Assembly (NCBI RefSeq): GCF_026167545.1 | Contig: NZ_CP110678.1 | Location: forward strand, 1,857,501-1,921,500 | DNA: 64,000 nucleotides | DNA from: Sphingomonas sp. S1-29 | GTDB lineage: Bacteria; Pseudomonadota; Alphaproteobacteria; Sphingomonadales; Sphingomonadaceae | Direction of reading: 5' to 3' | Made by a program: the position numbers and the translations under genes | The notes under the pieces: generated by a model | The model's database searches: none | The model's input: the letters and a program-made list of their open reading frames with translations, nothing else | Told to the model about the DNA's origin: nothing | Shown: piece after piece, positions 33,556 through 43,133 of the stretch | How the letters are laid out: each line of letters begins with the position of its first letter | Numbering within the stretch: the stretch's first letter is position 1

Positions 33556-34725
33556 TCACGCCGGCAGCCCAAGCGCACGAAGCCGCGCGGGTGCGCCGGT
33601 CTTGACCTTGAAGAACCCAGCAGTCCCCAGCGGCCAGATCGCCGCATCATATTCCCGCACGGACGTCGCCACCGGCAAACCACCCCGATCGCCAAGCGCC
33701 CCCACCGGCACATAAGGCGCAACCGGCACCGCCCCAGCCGCCGCATCGGCAATCGCGGCAGCATCCTGCACGACCACGCCCGGACACCTATAGATCTCGC
33801 CAGCCCGCGCGACCGCGTCGGCCAGCGCCCCCTCGGCAAAGGCGCGCACCGCCGGGGCCGCGCGCGGATCGGGTGATACCAGCCCGATCACCCGCGACGG
33901 CGCGCGGTCGATCGGCGCGGCAATGCCCATATCCCCCTCGTGCAACACCAGCGCCCAATCCCCCGCCGGCTGCGGCACCGGCGGCGGCGCGAACGCCACG
34001 CGCGGCACTTCCCCCACCTCGACCAGCGGCTCGACTTCCTCGACCAGCCCGGTCGGCGCAAACCGTCCGCCGGTGTAGCGTGCGATATTGTCGGCCCGCG
34101 CGGCATAGGCCTTGCCGCGCGTATGCAACCCCGCCACCCAGCGCCACGACAAGGTGTTCGACGCCGAATCGCCGTCGATCAAATGGCGCAGAAAATAGTC
34201 CGCGCCCAATTCCCACGGCAGCCGCAACGTGAAGATCCAGACGCTGGCGAACCACATCCGCGCGTGATTGTGCAGCCAGTTGCGCGTCGTCAGCTCGGCC
34301 GCCCAGGCGTCGAAACAGTCGATCCCCGTCCGCCCTTCGCACGCCGCGCGATAATCGCGCGCCACCCCGCCATTGGCATCGACCAGCGCCAGCGCCGCAT
34401 CGCGCCCCGCGACATAGGCCGGCCACGTCCCCGGCCGCTGCTCAAGCCAGCCGCGAAAATAGCCGCGCCAAAGCACTTCGCTCACGAACTTCTCGGCCTT
34501 GTCCGGCCCATGCGCGCCCAGCGCCGCCGCGAGCACTTCCTGCTCGTCGACCAGCCGGTAGCGCAAGTACGGCGATAGTTTCGACACATGCTCGGGCCAG
34601 CCATCGCGCTCGGCTTCGGGTCCGGGATCGGCGTTGCGGCGATCGGCATAGGCGCGGCCCATCGAGGGGGTGAAGGCGGCCAGCCGGGCAAGGCCGGCGG
34701 CGCGAGTGGGGTGTGGCAGCGTCAT
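33556..34725 (-). CDS. Photolyase/cryptochrome-like FAD-binding protein without antenna domain
   Basis: A 389-residue protein. Residues ~45-235 match the FAD-binding domain of photolyases and cryptochromes: [26 protein letters not shown], and [17 protein letters not shown], then [19 protein letters not shown]. The N-terminal alpha/beta antenna domain that precedes this in classical photolyases is missing; the chain starts almost directly with the helical domain. Instead about 150 residues follow it, with alternating strands and helices and a [12 protein letters not shown] segment. DNA repair or light sensing is possible, not shown. Divergent from thrS with a 131-bp gap. Confidence 0.75.
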   Translation of the reverse strand: MTLPHPTRAAGLARLAAFTPSMGRAYADRRNADPGPEAERDGWPEHVSKLSPYLRYRLVDEQEVLAAALGAHGPDKAEKFVSEVLWRGYFRGWLEQRPGTWPAYVAGRDAALALVDANGGVARDYRAACEGRTGIDCFDAWAAELTTRNWLHNHARMWFASVWIFTLRLPWELGADYFLRHLIDGDSASNTLSWRWVAGLHTRGKAYAARADNIARYTGGRFAPTGLVEEVEPLVEVGEVPRVAFAPPPVPQPAGDWALVLHEGDMGIAAPIDRAPSRVIGLVSPDPRAAPAVRAFAEGALADAVARAGEIYRCPGVVVQDAAAIADAAAGAVPVAPYVPVGALGDRGGLPVATSVREYDAAIWPLGTAGFFKVKTGAPARLRALGLPA

Positions 34726-34856
34726 GCGTGTGGCCTAGGCCGCATCGACGCCGCCACCAATGCCGCCCTTTGCCACCTCGCGCGCCCTTTCATTTGCCTC
34801 GCCCGCCCGCGCGGGCCATATGCGGCGCGCTGCAATCCCGACGAAAGGCCCTTATC

Positions 34857-36860
34857 GTGTCCGCCATGTTCCGTATCTCGCTGCCCGACGGTTCCGTCCG
34901 CGAGGTCGCCCCCGGAACCACCCCGGCGGATGTCGCCGCAGCGATCGGTCCGGGCCTCGCCAAGGCGGCGCTGGCGGCGCGAGTCGATGGCGAGATGCGC
35001 GATCTCTCGCGGCCCTTCACCGGCGACGCGCAATTGGCGCTGGTCACCGCGCGCGATGAAAAGGACGCGCTCGAGCTCGTCCGCCACGATCTCGCGCATG
35101 TGATGGCCGAAGCGGTGCAGACGCTGTTCCCAGGCACCGAAATCACCTTCGGCCCCGCGACCGAAGACGGCTTCTATTACGACTTCGCCCCCAAGGACCG
35201 CCCGTTTACCGAGGAAGACCTGCCGGCAATCGAGGAAGAAATGCGCGCGATCATCGCGCGCAACGAACCCTTTGTGCGCGAGGTCTGGACCCGCCAGCGG
35301 CTGATCGATCGCTGGACCCAGCAGGGCGAGAGCTTCAAGGCCGAATGGGCCGCCGAACTGCCCGAGGGCGAGGAACTGACGATCTATCGCCAGGGCGAAT
35401 GGCTCGACATGTGCCGCGGCCCGCACATGGCATCGACCGGCAAGCTCGACCCGCAGGCGTTCAAGCTTACGCGCGTGTCGGGTGCCTATTGGCGCGGCGA
35501 CCAGAGCAAGGCGATGCTCAGCCGGATCTACGGCACCGGCTGGCTCAACAAGAAGCAGCTCGACGCGCATCTGATGCGGCTCGAGGAAGCGGCCAAGCGC
35601 GACCATCGCAAGCTGGCGGTCGAGATGGACCTGTTCCACCTCCAGTCCGAGGCGCAGGGCAGCGTCTTCTGGCACCCCAAGGGCTATATGATCTGGCGGC
35701 AGCTCGAGGCGTATCTCCGCCGCCGGCTCGATGCGGGCGGCTATCGCGAGGTCAAGACGCCGCAGCTGATGGACGCGCGCCAATGGGAGCAGTCGGGGCA
35801 TTGGGGCAAATATCGCGAGAACATGTTCGTGGTGCCCGACGAGATCCCCAGCGGCGAGGACGAAGGCCCGGTGCTGTCAGGCAAGGCCGACCTGATGGCA
35901 CTCAAGCCGATGAACTGCCCCGCGCACGTCCTCATCTTCCGCCAGGGGATCAAATCCTATCGCGACCTGCCGATCCGCATGTCCGAATATGGTTGCTGCC
36001 ACCGCAACGAACCGCATGGCGCGCTGCACGGGCTGATGCGCGTCCGCCAGTTCACGCAGGACGACGCGCATATCTTCTGCCGCGAAGACCAGATCGTTGA
36101 GGAAGTCGGGTTGTTCTGCGACCTGCTCGACGTGGTGTATCGCGACCTCGGCTTCGAGAAATATTCGATCAAGCTCGCGCTTCGCCCCGACAAGCGCTTC
36201 GGCACCGATGCGATGTGGGACTGGGCCGAACAATCGATGCGCGATGCGGTCGCTGCGACGGGCCGTGCGACCGAGGCATATGGCTGGGAGGAACTCCCCG
36301 GCGAAGGCGCGTTCTATGCCCCCAAGCTCGAATTCCACCTGACCGACGCGATCGGGCGGACCTGGCAGGTCGGCACGATCCAGACCGATACCGTACTGCC
36401 CGAACGGCTCGACGCCAGCTATGTCGGCGAGGATGGCGCGCGCCATCGCCCGATCATGCTCCACCGCGCGATCCTAGGCTCGTTCGAGCGTTTCATCGGC
36501 ATCCTGATCGAGCATCACGCCGGGCGCTTCCCGATGTGGCTCGCGCCGGTGCAGGCGGTGGTGGCGACGATCGTTTCCGATGCCGACGACTATGCCCACG
36601 AAGTGGTCGCCAAGTTGAAGGCGGCGGGCATCCGCGTCGAAAGCGATCTTCGCAACGAGAAGATCAACTACAAGGTGCGCGAGCATTCGCTGGCGAAGGT
36701 CCCGTATCTGCTGGTGGTGGGCAAGCGCGAGGCCGATGAATCGACCGTCGCGATCCGCACTTTGGGCAGCCAGGGCCAGCAGATGCTGTCGCTCGACGAC
36801 GCGATCGCGATGCTGACCCGCGAAGCCCTCGCCCCCGATCTGCGCGCGCCGGCCGGCTAG
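34857..36860 (+). CDS. thrS: Threonyl-tRNA synthetase
   Basis: A 667-residue class II synthetase. Domains: TGS (about 4-64, [20 protein letters not shown]), editing domain ([17 protein letters not shown] onward), catalytic core with zinc ligands in [10 protein letters not shown] and motif 2 [14 protein letters not shown] / [19 protein letters not shown], and an anticodon-binding domain at the end. The GTG at 34857 has AAAGG eight bases upstream; the ATG three codons later (34866) is the alternative. infC lies downstream as in many bacteria, but a Uma2 gene is inserted between. Confidence 0.97.
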   Translation: MSAMFRISLPDGSVREVAPGTTPADVAAAIGPGLAKAALAARVDGEMRDLSRPFTGDAQLALVTARDEKDALELVRHDLAHVMAEAVQTLFPGTEITFGPATEDGFYYDFAPKDRPFTEEDLPAIEEEMRAIIARNEPFVREVWTRQRLIDRWTQQGESFKAEWAAELPEGEELTIYRQGEWLDMCRGPHMASTGKLDPQAFKLTRVSGAYWRGDQSKAMLSRIYGTGWLNKKQLDAHLMRLEEAAKRDHRKLAVEMDLFHLQSEAQGSVFWHPKGYMIWRQLEAYLRRRLDAGGYREVKTPQLMDARQWEQSGHWGKYRENMFVVPDEIPSGEDEGPVLSGKADLMALKPMNCPAHVLIFRQGIKSYRDLPIRMSEYGCCHRNEPHGALHGLMRVRQFTQDDAHIFCREDQIVEEVGLFCDLLDVVYRDLGFEKYSIKLALRPDKRFGTDAMWDWAEQSMRDAVAATGRATEAYGWEELPGEGAFYAPKLEFHLTDAIGRTWQVGTIQTDTVLPERLDASYVGEDGARHRPIMLHRAILGSFERFIGILIEHHAGRFPMWLAPVQAVVATIVSDADDYAHEVVAKLKAAGIRVESDLRNEKINYKVREHSLAKVPYLLVVGKREADESTVAIRTLGSQGQQMLSLDDAIAMLTREALAPDLRAPAG

Positions 36861-36891
36861 CCGGCGGCTGACGCGGGCGCGCGATGATGCT

Positions 36892-37473
36892 ATGTTTGCC
36901 GCGATGACCGTCTTTCAGAACATTCAGCGCGGGCTGATCCCGGCGCGGCTGACCGTCGAGGAGGTCTATGCGCTCACCGAATCGGGGGTATTGCGCGAAG
37001 GCGAGCGGTTCGAGCTGATCGACGGGGAGATCGTGCCGATGGCAGCGGCGAAATATAGCCATCACGAGCGGATGAAATCGCGGCTCGTCCGGGCATTCAA
37101 CTTGAGCGTGGCGCGCGACATCGGCGTGTTCATCGAATCGTCGGTGACGCTCGACGGATCGACGCTGACCGAGCCCGACATCGCGCTATGGCCCGCGCAC
37201 CGGGATTCGGAGGACGTTCGCGGTCCCGAGCTGCTGTTGGTCGTCGAAATCGCCGCTTCGTCGATCGGATATGACCTGCGCGTCAAAGCCCCGCTCTACG
37301 GGGCACATGGCGTGCGCGAATATTGGGTCGTCGATGCGGTCCGCCAGACGATCCGCGTCCATCGCGCACCGGCGGGCGGCAGCTACACCGACGTCGCCGA
37401 ATATGAAGCACATGACCCCGTCACCGCATCGTTGCTGCCCGGGATCAGCGTCCGACTGGATTCGCTCGACTAA
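36892..37473 (+). CDS. Uma2 family endonuclease-like protein (DUF820)
   Basis: A 193-residue PD-(D/E)xK-fold protein. The family motifs are [39 protein letters not shown] (Asp of the active site) and [20 protein letters not shown] with REYWVVD. Such proteins are abundant in cyanobacteria and scattered elsewhere, without known function. It sits between thrS and infC, which are usually adjacent, so it was probably inserted. The ATG at 36904 (fifth codon) is an alternative start. Confidence 0.85.
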   Translation: MFAAMTVFQNIQRGLIPARLTVEEVYALTESGVLREGERFELIDGEIVPMAAAKYSHHERMKSRLVRAFNLSVARDIGVFIESSVTLDGSTLTEPDIALWPAHRDSEDVRGPELLLVVEIAASSIGYDLRVKAPLYGAHGVREYWVVDAVRQTIRVHRAPAGGSYTDVAEYEAHDPVTASLLPGISVRLDSLD

Positions 37474-37562
37474 ATCAATTGCGCGATTTCCTGTCGCCAC
37501 CGGCTTCCCGCGGCGGCCAATCTTCCCTATATTGGCGGTTTAACAGTCCAGGAGCTAACCAC

Positions 37563-38105
37563 ATACGTCCTCCCATGATCCGGCGCCCAGTGGCGCCACC
37601 GATGAACGGTCCGCGCTTCAACGAGTTTATTCAGTCGCCCAAGGTTCGCGTGATCGACCAGGACGGCGAGAATCTCGGCGTGATGTATACCCGCGAGGCG
37701 ATGGAGCAGGCGCAGAGCGTCGGCCTCGACCTGGTCGAGGTGTCGCCCAACGCCGATCCGCCCGTGGCCAAGTTCCTCGACGTCGGCAAGTATAAGTACG
37801 AGGCCCAGAAAAAGGCCAATATCGCACGCAAGTCGCAAAAGACGCAGGAGATCAAGGAGATCAAAATGCGTCCGAATATCGACGATCACGATTACGACGT
37901 GAAGATGCGCTCGATCCACAAGTTCATCGGCGAGGGCGACAAGGTGAAGATCACCCTGCGCTTCCGTGGCCGCGAACTCAGCCACGGCCAGCTCGGCATG
38001 GCGCTCCTACAGCGCGTCCAGGCCGATTGCGCCGAAGATGCCAAGGTAGAGAGCTATCCGCGCATGGAAGGCCGCCAGATGCTGATGGTGCTGTCTCCCA
38101 AGTGA
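37563..38105 (+). CDS. infC: Translation initiation factor IF-3, probable ATA start
   Basis: IF-3 (about 180 aa) binds the 30S subunit and enforces start-codon selection. N-domain [20 protein letters not shown], linker [15 protein letters not shown], and C-domain [18 protein letters not shown] are all present. The only good Shine-Dalgarno, AGGAG (37550-37554), is 8 bases before ATA (37563-37565) and 20 bases before the first ATG (37575). IF-3 genes commonly start with rare AUU-type codons for autoregulation, so ATA is the likely start; ATG 37575 would remove four residues. No rpmI or rplT follows. Confidence 0.93.
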   Translation: MRPPMIRRPVAPPMNGPRFNEFIQSPKVRVIDQDGENLGVMYTREAMEQAQSVGLDLVEVSPNADPPVAKFLDVGKYKYEAQKKANIARKSQKTQEIKEIKMRPNIDDHDYDVKMRSIHKFIGEGDKVKITLRFRGRELSHGQLGMALLQRVQADCAEDAKVESYPRMEGRQMLMVLSPK

Positions 38106-38533
38106 GGATGCTGCTGCTGGCCGCCGCCCCGCTCGCGCTCGCCGCGTGCGGCGGCGCGGCGGTACCGCCCGCTGACAATGCCGCTACAACGGCCAACCAA
38201 GCCGGTCATGCGATGCACGACGGCGCGATGGCAATGAACGGCATGGCACCGGCGACGGCAACCGGCCCGGCGGGAGAATTCGACCGCGCGATGGACAAGA
38301 TGCACGCCGACATGGGCCGCGCCACCGGCGACGTCGATGTCGACTTCATGCGGATGATGATCCCGCACCATGAAGGCGCGGTCGAAATGGCCCGCATCGC
38401 GCAGCGCCACGCCAAAGACCCCGAAGTCCGCAAGCTGGCCGACGAGGTGGTCGCGGCGCAGGAGCGCGAGATCGCACAAATGACCACATGGCTCGAAAAG
38501 CGCGGCGAGCCGGTGCGGGCTGGCAAGCCGTAA
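38102..38533 (+). CDS. DUF305 domain lipoprotein
   Basis: A 143-residue predicted lipoprotein: signal [15 protein letters not shown] with lipobox, a Met/His/Ala-rich linker ([15 protein letters not shown]), and a DUF305 four-helix domain with [22 protein letters not shown]305 proteins are often found with copper resistance genes; the Met/His content fits metal contact, but there are no copper genes here. The GTG start overlaps the infC stop (GTGA) and supplies the Arg of the signal; ATG 38108 is the alternative. Probably cotranscribed with infC. Confidence 0.85.
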   Translation: MRMLLLAAAPLALAACGGAAVPPADNAATTANQAGHAMHDGAMAMNGMAPATATGPAGEFDRAMDKMHADMGRATGDVDVDFMRMMIPHHEGAVEMARIAQRHAKDPEVRKLADEVVAAQEREIAQMTTWLEKRGEPVRAGKP

Positions 38534-38567
38534 ACTGCTTTGACGGTTGCGGTGAACTGAAAGCACA

Positions 38568-38662
38568 GCCCCTCACCCTTCCGCGGCTACGCCGCTCCCT
38601 CCCTCTCCCGCCTGCGGGAGAGGGAAAAGGCGCGCAGCGCCGATAGGGTGAGGGCCTGTTTC
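38568..38662. repeat. GC-rich palindromic repeat, family D
   Basis: Outer CAGCCCCTCACCCTT / AGGGTGAGGGCCTG arms around CCGCGGCTACGCCGC and CCCTCTCCCGCCTGCGGGAGAGGG. Lies between the convergent DUF305 gene and the small membrane protein gene. Confidence 0.8.
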
Positions 38663-38687
38663 GGGACAAACCATGCTACGCCAGCCC

Positions 38688-38969
38688 TCAATCCCCGCCC
38701 CCATCGCCGCCGCCATCGGCATCGCCCCAATCGTCGCTACCGCGGTCGCGGTCTGATCGTCCGCCCGCATCGCCGCCTGCCACCGTGGCGCTGTCATCGC
38801 CCCGCCGCCCGCTGCGCTTGCGCACTTGCCGCCGCAGCATCACGCCCCGCAGCAATATTACGACAGCGATCGCCAGCGCGAGCAGCACCAGCGTGCTGGT
38901 CGGCAGCGGGTCGGGTGAAGTCGCGGCGGTGGTCGCCAGCGCCAGCAGTGCGATCGGGATGCGGGTCAT
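38688..38969 (-). CDS. Small single-pass membrane protein, Gly/Asp-rich tail, unknown function
   Basis: A 93-residue protein. A short N-terminal hydrophobic stretch (MTRIPIALLALATTAA) is followed by SPDPLPTS, a clear membrane helix (~26-43, TLVLLALAIAVVILLRG), a basic patch (RRQVRKRSGRR), and a low-complexity acidic tail rich in Gly and Asp. The start overlaps the stop of the VOC gene (ATGA), which supports translation. No family recognised. Confidence 0.6.
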   Translation of the reverse strand: MTRIPIALLALATTAATSPDPLPTSTLVLLALAIAVVILLRGVMLRRQVRKRSGRRGDDSATVAGGDAGGRSDRDRGSDDWGDADGGGDGGGD

Positions 38970-39349
38970 GTTGCTGGGGGCTCCCATAATTCGATCGGAT
39001 TGCCTTCGGGATCGTGGATCCGCGCGAAGCGGCCGGTTTCGGGCGAATCCCATTCGTCGCGGGTCTCGATCGCGATGCCAGCAGCGTTGAGTTGTTCGAG
39101 CATCCCTTCGAGGTCGGCGACGCGCAGGTTGAGCATGAACGGCTTGTCGGCGGCGAAATAGCGGGTGTCGGCCTTGAACGGCTGGAAGATCAGCGGCCCG
39201 GCTTGCGGTTTCCAGCACCATTCGGCGGGTTCGCCCTCGCCCTCGGCGGCGCAGCCCGGCCCCACCCCTAGATGTTCGCGATACCATTCGCCCAAGGCGT
39301 CGGGATCGCCTGCCCGAAAGAAGAAACCGCCGATTCCAAGTACTGGCAT
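38966..39349 (-). CDS. VOC (glyoxalase/bleomycin resistance fold) protein
   Basis: A 127-residue VOC-superfamily protein. GIGGFFFRAGDPDALGEWY and the closing ARIHDPEGNPIELWEPP are typical; the terminal Glu in IELWEP is the usual metal ligand, while the first ligand position appears to be occupied by a non-histidine residue. Function cannot be assigned from sequence. Overlaps the small membrane protein gene by four bases; 52 bp downstream of the glnD stop. Confidence 0.82.
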   Translation of the reverse strand: MPVLGIGGFFFRAGDPDALGEWYREHLGVGPGCAAEGEGEPAEWCWKPQAGPLIFQPFKADTRYFAADKPFMLNLRVADLEGMLEQLNAAGIAIETRDEWDSPETGRFARIHDPEGNPIELWEPPAT

Positions 39350-39401
39350 GTCGCGTCTCCGCTGGTGATATCCGGCTTATACCGCGGATGCGCCGCCCGG
39401 A

Positions 39402-42149
39402 CTATGCCGCCTGCGCCGCAGCGTCGCTGCCCGCCGCAGCCTCGATCAGCCGCCGCTCGACCGCCTTGAGCCGCGAGGTCGAATCGATCTTGTCGCAGAG
39501 CAGATCGGTCACATAGAAAGTATCGACCGCGCGCTCGCCATAGGTCGCGACATGCGCCGAATGGATCGTCACCTTCGACTGGAACAGCGCGTTGGCGAGG
39601 TCGAAAAGCAAGGCCGGGCGGTCGCGCGCATTGACTTCGATCACGGTGAAACGGTTCGACGCCTTGTTGTCGATCAGCACCGCGGGCTCGATCGAGAAGG
39701 CGTCGGCGCGCGGGCGCGGCAACGGCTTGCCCTGCAACCGCTCGGTCAGCCGCGCGCGATTGGCGAGCGCGTCGGCGATCGTGGTCTTGAGCCGCGCCAA
39801 TTGCGCCTCGTCGTCGAACGGCCGCCCGAGCGGATCCTGGACCAGGAAATTGTCGAGCGCCATGCCGTCGCGCGTGGTGTGGATCCGCGCGTCGATGATG
39901 TTGCCCCCCGCGGCATGGATCGCGCCGGCGATACGATAGAAGATGCCCGGATGATCGGCGGCGTAGATCGACACCAGCGTCGCGCCGCGCTCGGCATCGG
40001 GCTGCGCATCGATCGACAATTGCGTCTCGCCCGCCGCGGCCATCATCCGCGCATTGCGTTCGAGCACGTCGATCGGCTCGGCGACCCAATAGGCTTCGGG
40101 CAGGCGCTGGACCAGTCGCGCGAAATCGCGCTCGGCCCAGCCAAGCGCCGCGTGCAGCCGTTCCTGCTTGGCGGCCACCCGCTCGCCGCGCCCGCGTTGC
40201 TTGTGGCCCAGCCGCAGCACTTCCTCGGCCGATTGGTACAGGTCGGTCAGCAACTGGCGCTTCCACCCGTTCCACGTCCCCGGCCCCACCGCGCGGATGT
40301 CTACCACGGTCAGCACCAGCAGCATCATCAGCCGCTGCGGGCTGGCAACGATCGCCGCGAAATCGAGGATCGTCTTGAAGTCCGACAGGTCGCGCTTGAA
40401 CGCGGTTGCCGACGCCAGCAAATGCCAGCGCACCAGCCACACGACCGTCTCGGTTTCGGCTGGCGTCAGCCCGAAGCGCGGGCACAGCCGCTCGGCGACT
40501 TCGGCCCCCAGCACCGAATGATCGCCGCCGCGCCCCTTGGCGATGTCGTGCAGCAGCACCGCGACATAGAGCGCGCGGCGTGAAACGATCTGTTCGAACA
40601 ACACCGTCGCCAGCGGATGATCCTCGACCAGCCGGCCGTTCTCGATCTGCGCCAGCAGCCCGACCGCACGGATCGTATGCTCGTCGACGGTGTAGTGATG
40701 GTACATGTCGAACTGCATCTGCGCGACGACGCGGCCGAAATCGGGCACGAAGCGGCCCATCACGCCGGCCTCGTTCATCCAGCGCAGCACCTGTTCGGGT
40801 TCGCGCGGCGACGTCAGCACGTCGAGAAACAGCGCATTGGCGCGGGGATCGTCACGATAGTCGTCGACCAGCTTGGCGTCGCGCGCCGCCAGCCGCATCG
40901 CCTGCGGATGAACCTCGAGGTCGTGTGCGTCGGCAAGCGCGAACAGCTCGATCAGCCGCACCGGATCGTCGCGCAGGAAATGGTCATTGGGCAGCGCCAG
41001 CCGCCCGCGATCGAGCACGAACCCCTGGAGCTTGCGCGGGCTTCGCCGGATCACCGGCAGCCCGAAGCGCCGCCCGCGCCCCGCCAGCGTCTCGTCGAGA
41101 TGCGCCAGGAACACGCCGGTCAAGTCGCCGACGATCTTGGCCTGCAGGAAATAGAATTGCATGAAGCGCTCGACCGCCGATTTCCCCGGCCGCTCCGCAT
41201 AGCGCATTCGCTCGGCGATCTCGCGCTGGACGTCGAAGGTCAGCCGCTCCTCGGCGCGCCCGGTGATCAGGTGCAGGTGGCATCGCACCGCCCACAGGAA
41301 ATTCTCGGCGCGGTTGAAGCGGCGATATTCCTGCCGTGTCAGCACGCCCTTTTCGACGAGCTCGGCGGCGCGCTGGACGCCGTACGCATCCTTGCCGATC
41401 CAGAAGAGCGTGTGGAGGTCGCGCAAGCCGCCCTTGCCCTCCTTCACATTGGGTTCGACGACATAGCGGCTGTCGCCCATCTTCTTGTGGCGAACGTCGC
41501 GCTCGGCCAGCTTTTGCGCGACGAAGCCGCGCGTATCGGTCTGCACCTCGGCCTTGAAGCGCCGCGCCGCTTCGTCATACAGCGCGGTGTCGCCCCAGAC
41601 ATAGCGCGCCTCGAGCAACGCGGTGCGCACCGTGACATCCGATTTGGCCATCTTCACCATCTCGTCGAGCGACCGCGACGAATGGCCAACCTTCAGCCCC
41701 ATGTCCCACAGGGCGTACAGCATCGTTTCGATCACCTGCTCGCACCATGCGGTGCGGCGGATCGGGGTAAGGAAGCCGAGGTCAACGTCCGAATGCGGTG
41801 CCATCTCACCGCGCCCATAGCCGCCGACCGCGATCAGCGTCATCCGCTCGGCGGCGGTGGGATTGGGATTGCGATAAAGCCGCCGCAGCGTGAAATCCCA
41901 CAACAGCCGCAGCAGCTGGTCGACCAGGAAGCCCTGCGCGGCGGCGGCCTCGAGCCCGCGCGTGGGATGCTCGGCAAAGCGCCGCTCGACCTCGGCGCGC
42001 CCGGCGTCGAGCGCCTCTTTTAGGATCGCGCTAGCCGCCTGACGAAGCGCGACCGGATCGCCCGCCTCGACGATCGCCAACCGGTCGGCGAGGATCCGCC
42101 GGTCGATGATCGCACGGCGATTGGGAAGCGTTGCAAAACGGGGAGGCAT
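39402..42149 (-). CDS. glnD: [Protein-PII] uridylyltransferase / uridylyl-removing enzyme
   Basis: A 915-residue bifunctional enzyme that uridylylates PII proteins in low glutamine and removes UMP in high glutamine. Domains in order: nucleotidyltransferase (GGYGRGEMAPHSDVDLGFL, about 109-127), helical region, HD phosphohydrolase (VLLHDIAKGRGGDHS), and two C-terminal ACT domains (SIYAADHPGIFYRIAGAI and EVNARDRPALLFDLANAL) that sense glutamine. Full length. Transcribed alone; a cluster of palindromic repeats lies upstream. glnB is not in the window. Confidence 0.96.
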   Translation of the reverse strand: MPPRFATLPNRRAIIDRRILADRLAIVEAGDPVALRQAASAILKEALDAGRAEVERRFAEHPTRGLEAAAAQGFLVDQLLRLLWDFTLRRLYRNPNPTAAERMTLIAVGGYGRGEMAPHSDVDLGFLTPIRRTAWCEQVIETMLYALWDMGLKVGHSSRSLDEMVKMAKSDVTVRTALLEARYVWGDTALYDEAARRFKAEVQTDTRGFVAQKLAERDVRHKKMGDSRYVVEPNVKEGKGGLRDLHTLFWIGKDAYGVQRAAELVEKGVLTRQEYRRFNRAENFLWAVRCHLHLITGRAEERLTFDVQREIAERMRYAERPGKSAVERFMQFYFLQAKIVGDLTGVFLAHLDETLAGRGRRFGLPVIRRSPRKLQGFVLDRGRLALPNDHFLRDDPVRLIELFALADAHDLEVHPQAMRLAARDAKLVDDYRDDPRANALFLDVLTSPREPEQVLRWMNEAGVMGRFVPDFGRVVAQMQFDMYHHYTVDEHTIRAVGLLAQIENGRLVEDHPLATVLFEQIVSRRALYVAVLLHDIAKGRGGDHSVLGAEVAERLCPRFGLTPAETETVVWLVRWHLLASATAFKRDLSDFKTILDFAAIVASPQRLMMLLVLTVVDIRAVGPGTWNGWKRQLLTDLYQSAEEVLRLGHKQRGRGERVAAKQERLHAALGWAERDFARLVQRLPEAYWVAEPIDVLERNARMMAAAGETQLSIDAQPDAERGATLVSIYAADHPGIFYRIAGAIHAAGGNIIDARIHTTRDGMALDNFLVQDPLGRPFDDEAQLARLKTTIADALANRARLTERLQGKPLPRPRADAFSIEPAVLIDNKASNRFTVIEVNARDRPALLFDLANALFQSKVTIHSAHVATYGERAVDTFYVTDLLCDKIDSTSRLKAVERRLIEAAAGSDAAAQAA

Positions 42150-42193
42150 GGAAGGCTAGATAGGGGGCGGGCGCGGCGTTGTCTTCTACCTAA

Positions 42194-42380
42194 TCCTCCC
42201 CCGCCAGGGAGCATCGGGTCGGATCGTCCCCCGGACGATCCTTGACCATGCGGGGCATGGTCAACCCGATGCTGGGGACCATACAAAGCATGGTGGAGGG
42301 GGCGGACGCGAGCTGCCCGCTTGGGGCTCACCCCCTCCGTCAGCCTTGCAGGCTGCCACCTCCCCCTGAAGGGGGAGGAT
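42194..42380. repeat. Palindromic repeat, family C copy 2, with an inserted dyad
   Basis: Outer CCTCCCCCGCCAGGGAG / CTCCCCCTGAAGGGGGAGG arms. Inside is a second inverted repeat, GCATCGGGTCGGATCGTCCC with CATGCGGGGCATGGTC and its partner AACCCGATGC, and then the CCGTCAGCCTTGCAGGCTGC dyad. Longer than the other copies because of the extra dyad. Upstream of glnD, downstream of grpE. Confidence 0.85.
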
Positions 42381-42422
42381 CGAGTCGTTTCCCGCGCCTA
42401 GGACGCCGCCACCTTCTTCAAT

Positions 42423-42543
42423 TCCTCCCCCGCCAGGGGGAGGGGGACCGCGCAGCGGTGGAGGGCGCGGGCACGAGCGTTCCGCTTGGGGCACCCCCCT
42501 CCGTCAGCCCTGCGGGCTGCCACCTCCCCCTGAAGGGGGAGGA
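42423..42543. repeat. Palindromic repeat, family C copy 3
   Basis: CCTCCCCCGCCAGGGGGAGG at the left, GACCGCGCAGCGGTGGAGGG, then CCCTCCGTCAGCCCTGCGGG and CCTCCCCCTGAAGGGGGAGG at the right. Directly follows copy 2 with 42 bp between; ends 10 bp before the grpE stop. Together the two occupy nearly all of the 400 bp between glnD and grpE. Confidence 0.88.
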
Positions 42544-42553
42544 TTAGACGAAG

Positions 42554-43111
42554 TTATTCCGCCGCTTTCGCTACGCCCACCAGCGCCGGCCGCAACAGCC
42601 GGTCGCGGATCATGTAGCCCGCCTGGACTTCCTGCACGATCGTCCCCGGCGCCGCCTCGGCCGAGGGCACCTCGAACATCGCCTGGTGGCGATTGGGGTC
42701 CAGGCTTTCGCCCATCGGCGTCATCCGGGTGATGCCATGCCGCGAAAATACGCTCTCGACCTCGCGGCCGGTGGCGTCGAGGCCGACGACCAGTCCCTTG
42801 AACTTCTCGTCGTCGCGAAGCTCGGCGGGGATGGCGGCAAGCGCGCGCGCCAGATTGTCGGCAACCGACAGGATGTCGCGTGCGAACGCCGTCGCGGCAT
42901 AAGCGCGCGCGTCGGCGGCTTCCTTCTCGGCGCGGCGGCGGACATTCTGCGTGTCGGCCTGCGCGTACAGCACCGCCTTGCGTGCTTCCTCGAGCTCGGC
43001 CTCGAGCTCGGCGACTCGATCATGCTCGGCGAGTTCGGGGGCAGCCTCGGCGGTCGCTTCGCGGATTGCCTCGGCTTCGGCGGCGAGGCCGCTATCCTTG
43101 TTGTCTTCCAT
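42554..43111 (-). CDS. grpE: Nucleotide exchange factor GrpE
   Basis: A 185-residue DnaK cochaperone. A charged N-terminal region rich in Ala/Glu leads into the long dimerising helix (AELEAELEEARKAVLYAQAD) with TQNVRRRAEKE, then the beta domain with MTPMGESLDPNRHQAMFEVP and GYMIRDRLLRPALVGVA. The ATG at 43111 has AGGAAATC upstream; an ATG at 43141 would overlap hrcA by 8 bases and is less likely. It follows hrcA in one operon, the common heat-shock arrangement. dnaK is not in the window. Confidence 0.94.
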   Translation of the reverse strand: MEDNKDSGLAAEAEAIREATAEAAPELAEHDRVAELEAELEEARKAVLYAQADTQNVRRRAEKEAADARAYAATAFARDILSVADNLARALAAIPAELRDDEKFKGLVVGLDATGREVESVFSRHGITRMTPMGESLDPNRHQAMFEVPSAEAAPGTIVQEVQAGYMIRDRLLRPALVGVAKAAE

Positions 43112-43133
43112 GATTTCCTGTTTCGTGCCTGGT

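Noticed and set aside
42194..42543. CRISPR array
   Set aside because: The repeats are palindromic interspersed elements, without regular 25-40 bp spacers and without cas genes.
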